This document shows, piece after piece, positions 1-8,324 of a DNA stretch of 64,000 nucleotides. Numbering within the stretch: the stretch's first letter is position 1; each line of letters starts with the position of its first letter. The position numbers and the translations under genes are program-made. The stretch spans positions 1,054,001 to 1,118,000 of the forward strand of contig NZ_LFNF01000002.1 of NCBI RefSeq assembly GCF_001045445.1, in the 5' to 3' direction. This stretch comes from Chryseobacterium sp. BLS98 (lineage in GTDB: Bacteria; Bacteroidota; Bacteroidia; Flavobacteriales; Weeksellaceae). The notes beneath the pieces are model-generated. The model was not told the DNA's origin. It made no database searches and saw nothing but the letters and a program-made list of their open reading frames with translations.

Positions 1-502
1 AAAAATCAACAATGATTTCCTTATTCATAAATACATTGAAGGGCTCCTCTTCTATTTTGAAAATCCAGCTTTGGTCAATGACGAAATCCTGATTTTAAAA
101 CTAAAGGAAATTATTCTTTTGCTGTCTCAAACACAAGAGGCAGAGACCGTACAAGCCATATTATCACAGCTTTTTTCGCCAACCTCTTATACATTTAAAC
201 AAATTATAGAAGCTCATTTGTTCTCGCCCATAAGCATTGAAGAACTGGCCCAGAAAACCAATTTAAGTGTTTCATCCTTTAAGAGAGAGTTTAAAAAATT
301 ATACGATAATTCTCCCGCCAGTTACCTTAAAACAAAAAGACTGGAAAGAGCTGCTGAGTTATTACTGATTTCCGATGAACGTATTTCTAATATTGCTTTT
401 GAATGTGGATTCAATGACCTAGCCAATTTTACCAAAAGCTTTCATGACAAATACAATACTTCTCCCACCAATTATCGTTCACAGGTAAATAAAGAGGATT
501 AA
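1..502 (+). CDS. AraC-family transcriptional regulator, C-terminal part (5' truncated by window edge)
   Basis: The frame is open from base 2 with no stop, so the gene begins before the window; an internal TTG at 71 is not a convincing start. The C-terminal ~100 residues form an AraC/XylS DNA-binding domain with two helix-turn-helices. The first is around IEELAQKTNLSVSSFKREF; the second, ISNIAFECGFNDLANFTKSF, is followed by the family signature ending SPTNYR. The N-terminal part seen (~60 residues) is helical with no recognisable ligand domain. It presumably regulates a nearby gene, but none can be named. The downstream membrane protein is 141 bp away and could be a target. Confidence 0.9.
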   Translation, partial: KINNDFLIHKYIEGLLFYFENPALVNDEILILKLKEIILLLSQTQEAETVQAILSQLFSPTSYTFKQIIEAHLFSPISIEELAQKTNLSVSSFKREFKKLYDNSPASYLKTKRLERAAELLLISDERISNIAFECGFNDLANFTKSFHDKYNTSPTNYRSQVNKED

Positions 503-643
503 TTATTTAATCTTTCTTTCCAAGCTCGTTCATAAAAGTTTTTTGAACCAAACAGACAGATAATTGAACTTTTTTACAAAATCTTTTTTCTGTTTCTGTT
601 GCAATTTTGTCAACAGTAATTCAACATTCAAAAAATTAAAATT

Positions 644-1132
644 ATGGGACTATCGTATTTAGGAATTTTCCATACCGTTATAGGTATTATTGCTATTGTG
701 GCAGCTGTTACAGATTTTATAAAAAAAGGAAAAATAGATCTGAGCTCACTTTCCGGAAAAATTTATTTTTATTTTACGCTCATCACTTCACTCACCGCTT
801 TGGGATTATCCAAACATGGAGGATTTAACCCGGGACATATTTTTGCTCTTTTCATCGTTATTTTAATATCGACAGCTTACTTTCTTCACAGAAAGAGACA
901 GGGAAACAACAGAGCCCGCTTTTTTGAAACTTTTCTTCTCTCCTTCAGCTTTTTCTTATCATTGGTTCCTACCATTAATGAAACTTTTACCCGTGTTCCA
1001 CTTGGACATCCATTAGCCAAAGCTCCTACAGATGCAATCATCGGGCAGACCCTTTTTGCCCTTTTTGTACTGTTTGTTATAGGCTCCATTTTTCAGTTCA
1101 GGAAACAAAGACGAATTAATACATCAATATAA
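644..1132 (+). CDS. small integral membrane protein, unknown function
   Basis: 162 residues with about four hydrophobic segments (near residues 5-23, 40-57, 66-82 and 96-112) and a further one near 133-152, separated by short basic loops (KKGK, HRKRQ). It ends in a basic tail (FRKQRR), suggesting a cytoplasmic C terminus. The conserved-looking stretch LSKHGGFNPGHI sits between segments 2 and 3. I do not recognise a named family with certainty; a cytochrome-b561-like or DUF2306-like fold is possible. It follows the AraC gene on the same strand, so AraC control is plausible but unproven. Start chosen at the ATG following AT-rich leader DNA. Confidence 0.75.
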   Translation: MGLSYLGIFHTVIGIIAIVAAVTDFIKKGKIDLSSLSGKIYFYFTLITSLTALGLSKHGGFNPGHIFALFIVILISTAYFLHRKRQGNNRARFFETFLLSFSFFLSLVPTINETFTRVPLGHPLAKAPTDAIIGQTLFALFVLFVIGSIFQFRKQRRINTSI

Positions 1133-1252
1133 TTTTGTACTTAAATCTCCAGGTTTAAAAGAAACTTCCACAAAAAAATGTCATTCTGTCACATTCTAAC
1201 ATATGGTATTTTTTTTGAGTCAGAAATAGAAAATTAAAAAACAAAAATTATT

Positions 1253-3145
1253 ATGACTAAAGGAAATATTAATGTATCTGTGGAAAATATTTTCCCGCTT
1301 ATTAAAAAATTTCTTTACAGTGACCACGAAATATTCCTGAGAGAGCTGATCTCCAATGCAACTGATGCCACCTTAAAATTAAAGCATTTAACAACCATCG
1401 GAGAAGCAAAAGTTGAATACGGAAACCCGAAGATTGAAGTTAAAATTGATAAGGAAAATAAGACGCTTCATATCATCGACCAGGGTATCGGGATGACTGC
1501 TGAAGAAGTTGAAAAATACATCAATCAGGTTGCTTTTTCAGGAGCTGAGGAGTTCCTTGAAAAATATAAGGACACGGCAAAAGATGCAGGAATTATCGGA
1601 CATTTCGGTCTTGGATTCTATTCCGCCTTTATGGTGGCTGAAAAAGTGGAAATTATCACAAAATCTTACAAAGATGAGCCTGCAGTAAGATGGATCTGTG
1701 ACGGAAGCCCGGAATTCACCCTTGAAGAAACAGCGGATAAAACTGACAGAGGAACGGAAATCGTTCTTCACATTGCAGAGGATTCTACGGAGTTCCTTGA
1801 AGAAGGTAAGATTCGCGAGCTGCTTTCAAAGTATAATAAATTCATGCCTGTTCCTATTAAATTCGGAACAAAAACACATACACTTCCGTTACCGGAGGAT
1901 GCTCCTGAAGATGCCGTTGCCGAAACGGAAGAAGTGGACAACATCATCAACAATCCTACTCCGGCATGGACCATCGCACCAAGCGAACTGACCAACGAGG
2001 ATTATATGAAGTTCTACCACGAACTGTATCCAATGCAGTTTGAGGAGCCTTTATTCAATATTCACCTGAATGTTGATTATCCTTTCAATCTTACCGGAAT
2101 TTTATTCTTCCCGAAAATAAGCAATAACCTAAATATCGATAAGGATAAAATCCAGTTATACCAAAACCAGGTATTCGTAACGGATGAAGTGAAAGGCATT
2201 GTTCCTGACTTCCTGATGCTTCTTAGAGGGGTAATAGATTCCCCGGATATTCCGTTGAACGTATCCCGTTCTTACCTTCAGGCAGATGGTGCGGTGAAGA
2301 AAATCTCTTCTTACATCACTAAAAAAGTGGCTGATAAGATGTCTTCCCTGATCAACGAAAACCGTGAAGATTATGAGAAAAAATGGAACGACATCAAGAT
2401 CGTCATCGAATATGGAATTATCACAGAAGAGAAATTTGCAGAAAAGGCGGATAAATTCACACTATATCCTACCACGGACGGAAAATACTTCCTGTGGAAT
2501 GAATTACTGGAAAAAATTCAGCCTTCGCAGACAGATAAGGACGGAAATACAGTCATTCTTTATGCTACCAATGCAGATGAACAACACAGCTATATTCAGG
2601 CAGCAAATGATAAGGGCTATGAAGTTCTGTTATTAGATTCACCTGTGATTTCTCACGTGATCCAGAAACTGGAAACTACAAAAGAGAAAATCTCATTTGC
2701 CAGAGTAGATGCGGATCATATCAATAACCTCATCAAAAAAGATGAGCCGGTTATTTCTAAATTAAATGAAACTGAAAAAGAAACTCTAAAGAAAGACGTT
2801 GAAGAGGCTGTAAAAGATGCCAAATTCACCGTACAGCTTGAAGATCTGGACAGCAGCGATGCTCCGTTTACCATCACACAGCCGGAATTCATGAGAAGAA
2901 TGAAAGAAATGCAGGCAACCGGTGGCGGCGGTATGTTCGGAATGGGAGGATTCCCGGAAATGTATAATCTTGTGGTGAATTCCAACAGTGAGCTTTCCAG
3001 CCAGATCTTAAAAACAGAAAATGCTGAGGAGAAAGAAAATCTTATCAAGTATGCTCTGGATCTTGCAAAACTTTCTCAGAATCTTTTGAAAGGGAAAGAC
3101 CTTACAGATTTTATCCAAAGGAGCTACAAGCAACTGGAGAAATAA
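1253..3145 (+). CDS. htpG: molecular chaperone HtpG (bacterial Hsp90)
   Basis: 630 residues, the normal length for HtpG. The N-terminal GHKL ATPase domain shows the expected motifs: LRELISNATDA near residue 30, DQGIGMT near residue 76 and a GHFGLGFYSAF lid/ATP motif near 115-125. The middle domain carries LNVSRSYLQ, whose Arg normally contacts the ATP phosphate. The C-terminal region has a Gly/Met-rich stretch (GGGGMFGMGGFPEM), an oddity common in Bacteroidota HtpG. It is a cytosolic homodimeric ATP-dependent chaperone. It appears monocistronic, with a good intrinsic terminator just after the stop. Confidence 0.97.
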   Translation: MTKGNINVSVENIFPLIKKFLYSDHEIFLRELISNATDATLKLKHLTTIGEAKVEYGNPKIEVKIDKENKTLHIIDQGIGMTAEEVEKYINQVAFSGAEEFLEKYKDTAKDAGIIGHFGLGFYSAFMVAEKVEIITKSYKDEPAVRWICDGSPEFTLEETADKTDRGTEIVLHIAEDSTEFLEEGKIRELLSKYNKFMPVPIKFGTKTHTLPLPEDAPEDAVAETEEVDNIINNPTPAWTIAPSELTNEDYMKFYHELYPMQFEEPLFNIHLNVDYPFNLTGILFFPKISNNLNIDKDKIQLYQNQVFVTDEVKGIVPDFLMLLRGVIDSPDIPLNVSRSYLQADGAVKKISSYITKKVADKMSSLINENREDYEKKWNDIKIVIEYGIITEEKFAEKADKFTLYPTTDGKYFLWNELLEKIQPSQTDKDGNTVILYATNADEQHSYIQAANDKGYEVLLLDSPVISHVIQKLETTKEKISFARVDADHINNLIKKDEPVISKLNETEKETLKKDVEEAVKDAKFTVQLEDLDSSDAPFTITQPEFMRRMKEMQATGGGGMFGMGGFPEMYNLVVNSNSELSSQILKTENAEEKENLIKYALDLAKLSQNLLKGKDLTDFIQRSYKQLEK

Positions 3146-3165
3146 GAAATAGTACAGAAACAATA

Positions 3166-3198
3166 AAACTGCTCTCATATTGGGAGCAGCTTTTTTTT
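3166..3198 (+). terminator. intrinsic terminator of htpG
   Basis: CTGCTC / GAGCAG stem followed by a run of eight T, 20 bp after the htpG stop. Confidence 0.8.
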
Positions 3199-3213
3199 GC
3201 AAAAAACATACTG

Positions 3214-3374
3214 TCATTGCAAGCATAGCGAAGCAATCTCTTAATTATCTTAACTACTGAACTTTTCTTAATGGTTTTTATTTTTTAAAACATTAAGATT
3301 AGAATTAAGTTTTTAAGAATATTAAGGTTAAACTTCGTTTTTAAGATGAGATTGCTTCGCTTCGCTCGCAATGA
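3214..3374. repeat. ~162-bp inverted-repeat element, copy 1
   Basis: Ends are imperfect inverted repeats (TCATTGC...GAAGCAATCT at the left, GCTTCGCTTCGCTCGCAATGA at the right). The left end has a few substitutions against copy 2. The interior is AT-rich with TTAAG repeats and carries no ORF. It is almost colinear with the element at 4699-4861, so this is a dispersed non-coding, MITE- or REP-like element. It lies in the htpG to XRE intergenic region, whose remaining 175 bp carry no gene. Confidence 0.85.
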
Positions 3375-3559
3375 CGGATTGTAATGATGGGTCGTGGCGA
3401 TGGACTGCAACATTTTTAAAGAAAAATATCAATATATTGATGTGAATATTCTAATAAAATCAACTTCCTGTATGTTTTCTGCTAAATACTAAGAACCTGA
3501 CCCATATTTTTTCTATTTTTTATTGTACATTTTAAGGTTTTTTTCCATTTTTGTATAAA

Positions 3560-3946
3560 ATGCCGGATATGCAAAAAGAAAAACTACGCGCCATCAGAAA
3601 ACAGAAAGGCTATACCCAACAGCAGATAGCTGATATTATTGCGACTGATGTATCCAACTACAGCAGAAAGGAAAGCGGTGATGTAAGGATCATAAAAGAT
3701 GAATGGAACAAAATTGCCCGTTTCCTGGATGTTTCTGTCGAGGACATTTATGAAGACGAGGAAGCAAAAATTGTGGTCAATAATGATCATCCTGTATTTA
3801 ATGATAGTTCTTCGGGTGGAATTAACAGTCAGTTTAATAATATTCCGGGATCTATTATCCAGAATCTTCAGGATTATATTTCTTTTCTGAAAGAAGAGAA
3901 TGAAAGGCTGAAGGAGGAACTGAAAAGTCCGAGAAGTAGAAAGTAA
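3560..3946 (+). CDS. XRE-family helix-turn-helix regulator with C-terminal coiled coil
   Basis: Residues ~4-60 form a Cro/CI-type HTH (KLRAIRKQKGYTQQQIADII, then VSNYSRKESG and a DVSVEDIYE ending). The C-terminal ~30 residues are heptad-like (LQDYISFLKEENERLKEEL), suggesting dimerisation. The frame can be extended to a TTG at 3551, but the ATG at 3560 (MPDMQK) or the one at 3569 is more natural. A weak TACATTTT box sits at 3526-3533. A soluble one-component regulator; its targets are unknown. A short AT-rich palindrome at 3428-3441 upstream could be its operator but is weak evidence. Confidence 0.85.
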   Translation: MPDMQKEKLRAIRKQKGYTQQQIADIIATDVSNYSRKESGDVRIIKDEWNKIARFLDVSVEDIYEDEEAKIVVNNDHPVFNDSSSGGINSQFNNIPGSIIQNLQDYISFLKEENERLKEELKSPRSRK

Positions 3947-3973
3947 CGACTATTTCTTTTACTTATAAATTTC

Positions 3974-4010
3974 AAATGCCGTGAAGCTGTTGGCTTCGCG
4001 GCATTTTTTA
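3974..4010 (+). terminator. intrinsic terminator
   Basis: Stem AAATGCCGTGAAGC / GCTTCGCGGCATTT with a T-rich tail, 28 bp after the XRE gene stop. Confidence 0.85.
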
Positions 4011-4105
4011 TTGTGTATTTTTTCAACGCAAAGTTTTTGTTAGCTCTCGTTGATTTTAAGGAAAGTAAAGAATGGCGATTTCATCGCTGATTAATCTATT
4101 GGATA

Positions 4106-4138
4106 CTGGGTTCCGGCGGCTTCGCCGCCGGAACCCAG
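4106..4138. repeat. perfect 15-bp GC-rich hairpin
   Basis: CTGGGTTCCGGCGGC, loop TTC, then the exact complement. It is far more GC-rich than its surroundings. There is no T tract on either side, so it is not a classical terminator. It sits 20 bp past the stop of the minus-strand alkyltransferase-like gene. Confidence 0.7.
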
Positions 4139-4158
4139 ATTTTATGTTGTCAATAAAA

Positions 4159-4455
4159 TCAGATCTCTTCCAAAGGATCCCAGAATAACTTTTTAAAATT
4201 TTTGATCCTAAGATTTTCTACAGTGATACCTTCTGCTTCCAATCTTTTCTGAAATTCAGGAACAGATAGTGTACCGGAACTGGAAATTACACGGTGTGCA
4301 GGAACATCTTCAGGACATCCTCCCATTGCTTTTCCTACATGACGGGAATGGTTGGGATACCCAACAGCTTTTGCAATGGCTCCATAAGTAGACACCCTGC
4401 CTTTAGGAATCAGCTTTGAAACTTCATATACCTGTTGTTTGAAAATTTCGTCCAT
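4159..4455 (-). CDS. alkyltransferase-like protein (ATL, MGMT-fold, no catalytic Cys)
   Basis: 98 residues, matching the DNA-binding domain of O6-alkylguanine-DNA alkyltransferases. It has the helix-turn-helix region KGRVSTYGAIAKAVGYPNHSRHVGKAM and the active-site loop, but where MGMT has PCHR this protein has PAHR (residues 52-55). The acceptor cysteine is therefore Ala53, as in ATL proteins (E. coli YbaZ has Trp). Known ATLs bind O6-alkylguanine, flip it and hand the lesion to nucleotide excision repair; that role is inferred here. Single gene, facing away from the XRE gene. Confidence 0.88.
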   Translation of the reverse strand: MDEIFKQQVYEVSKLIPKGRVSTYGAIAKAVGYPNHSRHVGKAMGGCPEDVPAHRVISSSGTLSVPEFQKRLEAEGITVENLRIKNFKKLFWDPLEEI

Positions 4456-4538
4456 AGTAATCGGTTATCCTTGTTAATAATTTGCATCATTTTTGAATTC
4501 TTTACTCCTTAATGATGTTTCATTTAAATATTAAAGAT

Positions 4539-4685
4539 ATGAAAAAATCATTTTTCAGACTGTTGAATACAGTGAATAAAAAAGTGCTTCCAAAGCTGAG
4601 CGATAAGGACCCCAATAAATTAACCAAACTGGAAAAAGGCATTTTGGCCTACCGTTATTTTGTCTTGGTGAATTCTCTTGAGTAA
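4539..4685 (+). CDS. 48-aa basic small protein
   Basis: ATG at 4539 to TAA at 4685: begins MKKSFFRLLNTVNKKVLPKL and ends AYRYFVLVNSLE. It resembles a short flavobacterial family (MKK..FK.L.KLNK.ILP...K..LSKA.K...A..GWRYYVT...L) that is often automatically labelled SsrA-binding protein although it is far too short to be SmpB. Function unknown. It lies 84 bp from the divergent ATL gene and directly upstream of repeat copy 2. Good start context and codon use support translation. Confidence 0.65.
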   Translation: MKKSFFRLLNTVNKKVLPKLSDKDPNKLTKLEKGILAYRYFVLVNSLE

Positions 4686-4698
4686 TTATCACAGTCTA

Positions 4699-4861
4699 TC
4701 ATTGCGAGCGAAGCGAAGCCATCTCTTAATCATCTTAATAACTAAACTTTTTCTTAATGGTTTTTTATTTTCTGAAACATTAAGAGTAGAATTAAGATTT
4801 TAAGAATATTAAGGTTAAACTTCGTTTTTAAGATGAAATTGCTTCGCTTCGCTCGCAATGA
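4699..4861. repeat. ~162-bp inverted-repeat element, copy 2
   Basis: Starts TCATTGCGAGCGAAGCGAAGC and ends with its reverse complement GCTTCGCTTCGCTCGCAATGA. The interior nearly matches copy 1 at 3214-3374 base for base. Non-coding. The better-preserved termini make this the reference copy. Confidence 0.88.
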
Positions 4862-4878
4862 AGGTGGTGAAATAAAAA

Positions 4879-4904
4879 AGCGCTCCAAAATGAATTGGAG
4901 CGCT
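4879..4904 (-). terminator. intrinsic terminator of the deoxyhypusine-synthase-like gene
   Basis: AGCGCTCCAA / TTGGAGCGCT 10-bp stem with a T run on the minus strand, 25 bp past the stop. Confidence 0.85.
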
Positions 4905-4928
4905 GGTATTTTTAATAAAATTTTATTC

Positions 4929-5903
4929 TTAAGAATTCTCAAGGATATAAGAGAACATCAATGGTGCACAGATGGTTGCATCACTTTCAACGATGAATTT
5001 CGGTGTAGTGATATCCAGTTTACCCCAAGTGATTTTCTCGTTCGGAACTGCTCCTGAATAAGACCCGTAAGATGTTGTGGAATCCGAAATCTGGCAGAAA
5101 TAAGACCAGAAAGGAATATCATGCATTTCCATATCCTGGTAAAGCATTGGTACTACACAGATAGGGAAATCTCCTGCGATACCTCCACCGATCTGGAAGA
5201 ATCCTACTCCTTTTCCTCCTGAGTTTTTAGTATACCAGTCTGCAAGATAGGTCATATACTCGATTCCTGATTTCATAGTGGTTGCTTTAAGCTCCCCTTT
5301 GATGCAGTAAGAAGCGAAGATGTTACCCATTGTAGAGTCTTCCCATCCAGGAACTACGATTGGTAAGTTGGCTTCAGCAGCAGCAATCATCCATGAGTTT
5401 TCTCTCGGAATTTCGTAATACTGCTCAAGAACCCCTGAAAGGATCATTTTGTACATAAATTCGTGTGGGAAATAACGCTCGCCTTTAGCTTCTGCATCTT
5501 TCCAGATTTCTACGATATGCTTCTGAAGTCTTCTGAAAGCTTCTTCTTCCGGAATACAAGTATCTGTAACTCTGTTTAATCCTCTTTCCAACAGATCCCA
5601 CTCATCCTGAGCCGTAAGGTCTCTGTAATGCGGAACTCTTTCGTAGTGAGAGTGTGCCACAAGGTTCATTAAATCCTCTTCAAGGTTGGCTCCTGTACAA
5701 GAAATAAAATCAACTTTTCCCTGACGGATCATTTCTGCAAGGATCTTTCCCAATTCAGCAGTAGACATAGCACCTGCCAAAGTGATCATCATTTTTCCGC
5801 CATCTTTAAGGTGTGCAACATACCCCTTAGATGCATCTACCAATGCAGCCGCATTGAAGTGCAGGTAATATTTCTCTATAAATTCAGAAATCGGTTTGCT
5901 CAT
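4929..5903 (-). CDS. deoxyhypusine synthase family protein
   Basis: 324 residues from the start MSKPISEFIEKYY; the frame extends upstream to 5960 but that part (MKYPCCIPFL...) is not family-like. It matches the NAD-dependent deoxyhypusine/homospermidine synthase fold: LAGAMSTAELG and the SCTGANLEEDLMNLVAHSHY block near residues 65-90, GGG in FFQIGGGIAGDF, and the C-terminal SGAVPNEKITWGKL. That last block aligns with the eukaryotic DHS active site, so Lys295 is the expected aminobutyl-accepting lysine. Bacteria lack eIF5A, so the substrate is unknown; homospermidine or another polyamine product is possible. Single gene with its own terminator. Confidence 0.9.
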   Translation of the reverse strand: MSKPISEFIEKYYLHFNAAALVDASKGYVAHLKDGGKMMITLAGAMSTAELGKILAEMIRQGKVDFISCTGANLEEDLMNLVAHSHYERVPHYRDLTAQDEWDLLERGLNRVTDTCIPEEEAFRRLQKHIVEIWKDAEAKGERYFPHEFMYKMILSGVLEQYYEIPRENSWMIAAAEANLPIVVPGWEDSTMGNIFASYCIKGELKATTMKSGIEYMTYLADWYTKNSGGKGVGFFQIGGGIAGDFPICVVPMLYQDMEMHDIPFWSYFCQISDSTTSYGSYSGAVPNEKITWGKLDITTPKFIVESDATICAPLMFSYILENS

Positions 5904-6033
5904 TTTTTTAATTTTTGCAAAGATAAAACTTAAAAACGGAATGCAACATGGGTACTTCAAGAAACTCTTATATAGGCATTCTTTTTTAACAAATGATAAA
6001 AAAAATCCTTAACTCATCAAGGTTTTCAAATAA

Positions 6034-6059
6034 AAAGTACAGCCGTAAAGCTGTACTTT
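6034..6059 (-). terminator. intrinsic terminator of the GreA/GreB-fold gene
   Basis: AAAGTACAGC / GCTGTACTTT 10-bp stem, T-rich on the minus strand, 29 bp past the stop. Confidence 0.8.
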
Positions 6060-6087
6060 CATCTAACAAAATACAAGATATGAGGAA

Positions 6088-6468
6088 CTACCCATACCAG
6101 GGTTCCACTTTTAAAATCTCTATCTTTCTTTCCCCGTCTTTAAAAGGCCAGCTGATGATATCTCCCACTTTATACCCAACAGTTGCCAGAGCAATATCCG
6201 ATAAAATAGAATGCTTATTTTTTGCCGGTTTAGCTTTTACAGAAGCCACAAAAATGTATTCATGCTCAAAATTCTGAGTATGGTCTTTGATTGTTACTTT
6301 TCTGTTGACAGTAACCACATCAGCAGGCAGCTCTTTTCTTAAAACCTGCTTCGCTTTTCTCAATTCTTCAGCAAGACGTTTCTCTTCCGGCATGCTTACT
6401 TTTTTTCTTCTGAGCGTATCTTTTATAGCATCGTAAATTCCGGTCGTTACAATAATAGGATTGGACAT
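6088..6468 (-). CDS. GreA/GreB-fold (Rnk-like) RNA polymerase-binding protein
   Basis: 126 residues from MSNPIIVTTGIYD; upstream in-frame residues to 6516 look non-coding. The N-terminal ~50 residues are basic helices (shorter than the GreA coiled coil). The C-terminal part is the FKBP-like GreA/GreB domain: ATVGYKVGDIISWPFKDGERKIEILKVEPW near residues 94-125. Such short forms act at the RNA polymerase secondary channel or as Rnk-type regulators; which applies here cannot be decided. Upstream (6469-6816) is a 348-bp stretch without a gene, holding only a hairpin CCCTGTC/GACAGGG at 6592-6615. Confidence 0.82.
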   Translation of the reverse strand: MSNPIIVTTGIYDAIKDTLRRKKVSMPEEKRLAEELRKAKQVLRKELPADVVTVNRKVTIKDHTQNFEHEYIFVASVKAKPAKNKHSILSDIALATVGYKVGDIISWPFKDGERKIEILKVEPWYG

Positions 6469-6816
6469 TTTTAATATTTTAAAATAATAATGAATGCAGT
6501 GATCCCAGTGATCCAAATCTGAATAAAAAACCTATCAGTCTTTTACCCGCAGAAAACTGCAAAAATAATTCGTAAAATCTATTGAAAACTCCCCTGTCTT
6601 TGGATCCTGACAGGGCTTAATTGATAAAGTCCTTGGAACTTTTAAGAAAAGAATCTGTATGCAGGTACAACAGCGACAGCAAAAGGCCATTGGATGGGCA
6701 GGCTGCTGATAAAGAAGAAATTGCTGTCATACTTAATTGTAATATTAATAATACCCCTAAGATACTGAAAAAAACGGACATGTAAAAACCCGAACCCACA
6801 ATCACACAATACGAAT

Positions 6817-7209
6817 CTAAAACTTAAATTTCCTGTTCTCCTTTTTTTCAGAAATTTTCTTTTTGGTATCCAGCCGTTTCTGCTTTTGTCCTTTAGATGG
6901 TTTTGTGGGTACTCTTTTCTTGGGAACAATCAAAGCTTTATTAACGAGTTCGGTAATTTTTTCAATGGCTTTGTTTTTATTCATCAGCTGGGTTCTGCTC
7001 TCCGATACAGTCAGAAACAGATATCCTTCAGCATTCATCCTGTTCTTCAATTTACTTTGAATCAGCTCTTTTTGATCATCATTGAAAAATTCAGATTCAG
7101 CAACAAGCCAGAGAACGGTTACTGAGGTTTCCACCTTATTAACGTTCTGGCCTCCTGCACCGCTGCTTCGGGAGGTTTTAAAACTAAGTTCTTTTGAAAA
7201 ATCTTTCAT
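6817..7209 (-). CDS. arfB: peptidyl-tRNA hydrolase ArfB (ribosome rescue)
   Basis: 130 residues, the usual length of ArfB/YaeJ. It has the catalytic GGQ motif at residues 19-21 within SRSSGAGGQNVNKVETSV, and a long basic C-terminal tail (KPSKGQKQKRLDTKKKISEK) that in E. coli ArfB inserts into the empty mRNA channel of stalled ribosomes. It lacks the stop-codon-recognition domains of RF1/RF2. Role: hydrolysis of peptidyl-tRNA on non-stop ribosomes. It lies 34 bp downstream of menE on the same strand, so it may be cotranscribed. Confidence 0.93.
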   Translation of the reverse strand: MKDFSKELSFKTSRSSGAGGQNVNKVETSVTVLWLVAESEFFNDDQKELIQSKLKNRMNAEGYLFLTVSESRTQLMNKNKAIEKITELVNKALIVPKKRVPTKPSKGQKQKRLDTKKKISEKKENRKFKF

Positions 7210-7243
7210 GTTTTTTATTTTGAGTCAAGAATCAACATAAGGA

Positions 7244-8272
7244 TTACAAATGTTCAGTGATTTTTCTTTCCAATTCTATCCGGTTTACTTTACCGTTTGG
7301 GGTTCGTGGAATTTCTTCAATGAAAATAATTTCTTTTGGTTTGTGAAAATTCTTTTCAAATGCTACGCCTGATATCTTCGATGCAAGATCTTCAGATTCT
7401 TTTCCTTCAATAACAAGTATCAATTTCCGTCCCAAACTTTCATCATTTACTCCTATAAAAACAGCTTCATTGGGAATTTCCTTTTTCACCAAAGCTTCCA
7501 GTGTTTCAGGAAAAATTTTAGCTCCGCCGGAATTGATGACGTTGTCTATACGCCCCAGGAATTTAAACTGCTTTTCATTCTTTATTTCAACTAAATCATT
7601 AGTCTGAAGCACCTCAGCATTAACATTCGGGGCAAAAATTCTCAGACAGCCTCTTTCGTCTGCACAAATAGAAACGTTTTCAAAAGCTGTGAAATAATCT
7701 TCAGGCACAGGCATTACCTGCTTCAGGGCAATATGGGAAAGGGTTTCAGACATCCCGTAGGTTTCAAAGATCCGCGTATTATTCAACCTTTGATTTTGAG
7801 CTATCTTTCTTTTTAACGACTCGGAAACAGCTGCTCCGCCAATAATCAGATTCCTGATAAGATGCAGTTTGTCCAGCGAATTTTCTACCTGAAGAGGAGT
7901 CATCGCGCAGAAATCTGTTTCTTCATTTAAAAATTCAAGCGGTTTCAGGGATGGTTCAGCAGTCGTCAGCTTCAATTTTCTTTCAATAGAACGGACTATC
8001 ATCATTTTCCCGGAAATGTATTCAACAGGAAGACACAATAATGCTTTATCTCCTTCTTTCAGTCCAAGAAAATTACAGGTCATGACAGCAGAGCTGATCA
8101 TTTTCTTTTTTTCGATCTCAAAAATTTTAGGGATTCCTGTAGAGCCTGAAGTCTGTACTTTTACGGTAGATGCTTCAGAAAACCATTCCTCTAAAAAGTT
8201 TTTGATTTTTTGGTCAAAATCTGTTTCAAAAGATAAATTATTAATAGTGAGATTATTGAAGTCTACGAGCAT
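7244..8272 (-). CDS. menE: o-succinylbenzoate-CoA ligase family protein (MenE-like)
   Basis: 342 residues of the AMP-forming acyl-CoA synthetase superfamily: P-loop TSGSTGIPK at 41-49, the ETYGMSET core motif, the hinge FLGRIDNVINSGGAKI and the C-terminal lysine region PRTPNGKVNR. It is shorter than typical ligases (~500 aa), as is usual for MenE of Bacteroidota. Predicted role: activation of o-succinylbenzoate in menaquinone synthesis. No other men gene is in the window, so the pathway assignment rests on size and motifs. The start follows an AT-rich leader shared with the divergent tRNA promoter. Confidence 0.85.
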   Translation of the reverse strand: MLVDFNNLTINNLSFETDFDQKIKNFLEEWFSEASTVKVQTSGSTGIPKIFEIEKKKMISSAVMTCNFLGLKEGDKALLCLPVEYISGKMMIVRSIERKLKLTTAEPSLKPLEFLNEETDFCAMTPLQVENSLDKLHLIRNLIIGGAAVSESLKRKIAQNQRLNNTRIFETYGMSETLSHIALKQVMPVPEDYFTAFENVSICADERGCLRIFAPNVNAEVLQTNDLVEIKNEKQFKFLGRIDNVINSGGAKIFPETLEALVKKEIPNEAVFIGVNDESLGRKLILVIEGKESEDLASKISGVAFEKNFHKPKEIIFIEEIPRTPNGKVNRIELERKITEHL

Positions 8273-8324
8273 ATTTTTGTAAATAAAAAGTAGTGTAAAT
8301 TTAAAAAAAACTTTAAAAAGTTCT

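Noticed and set aside
3428..3441. ATCAATATATTGAT palindrome as operator of the XRE gene at 3560
   Set aside because: Short AT-only palindromes are expected by chance in DNA this AT-rich; kept only as a weak possibility.
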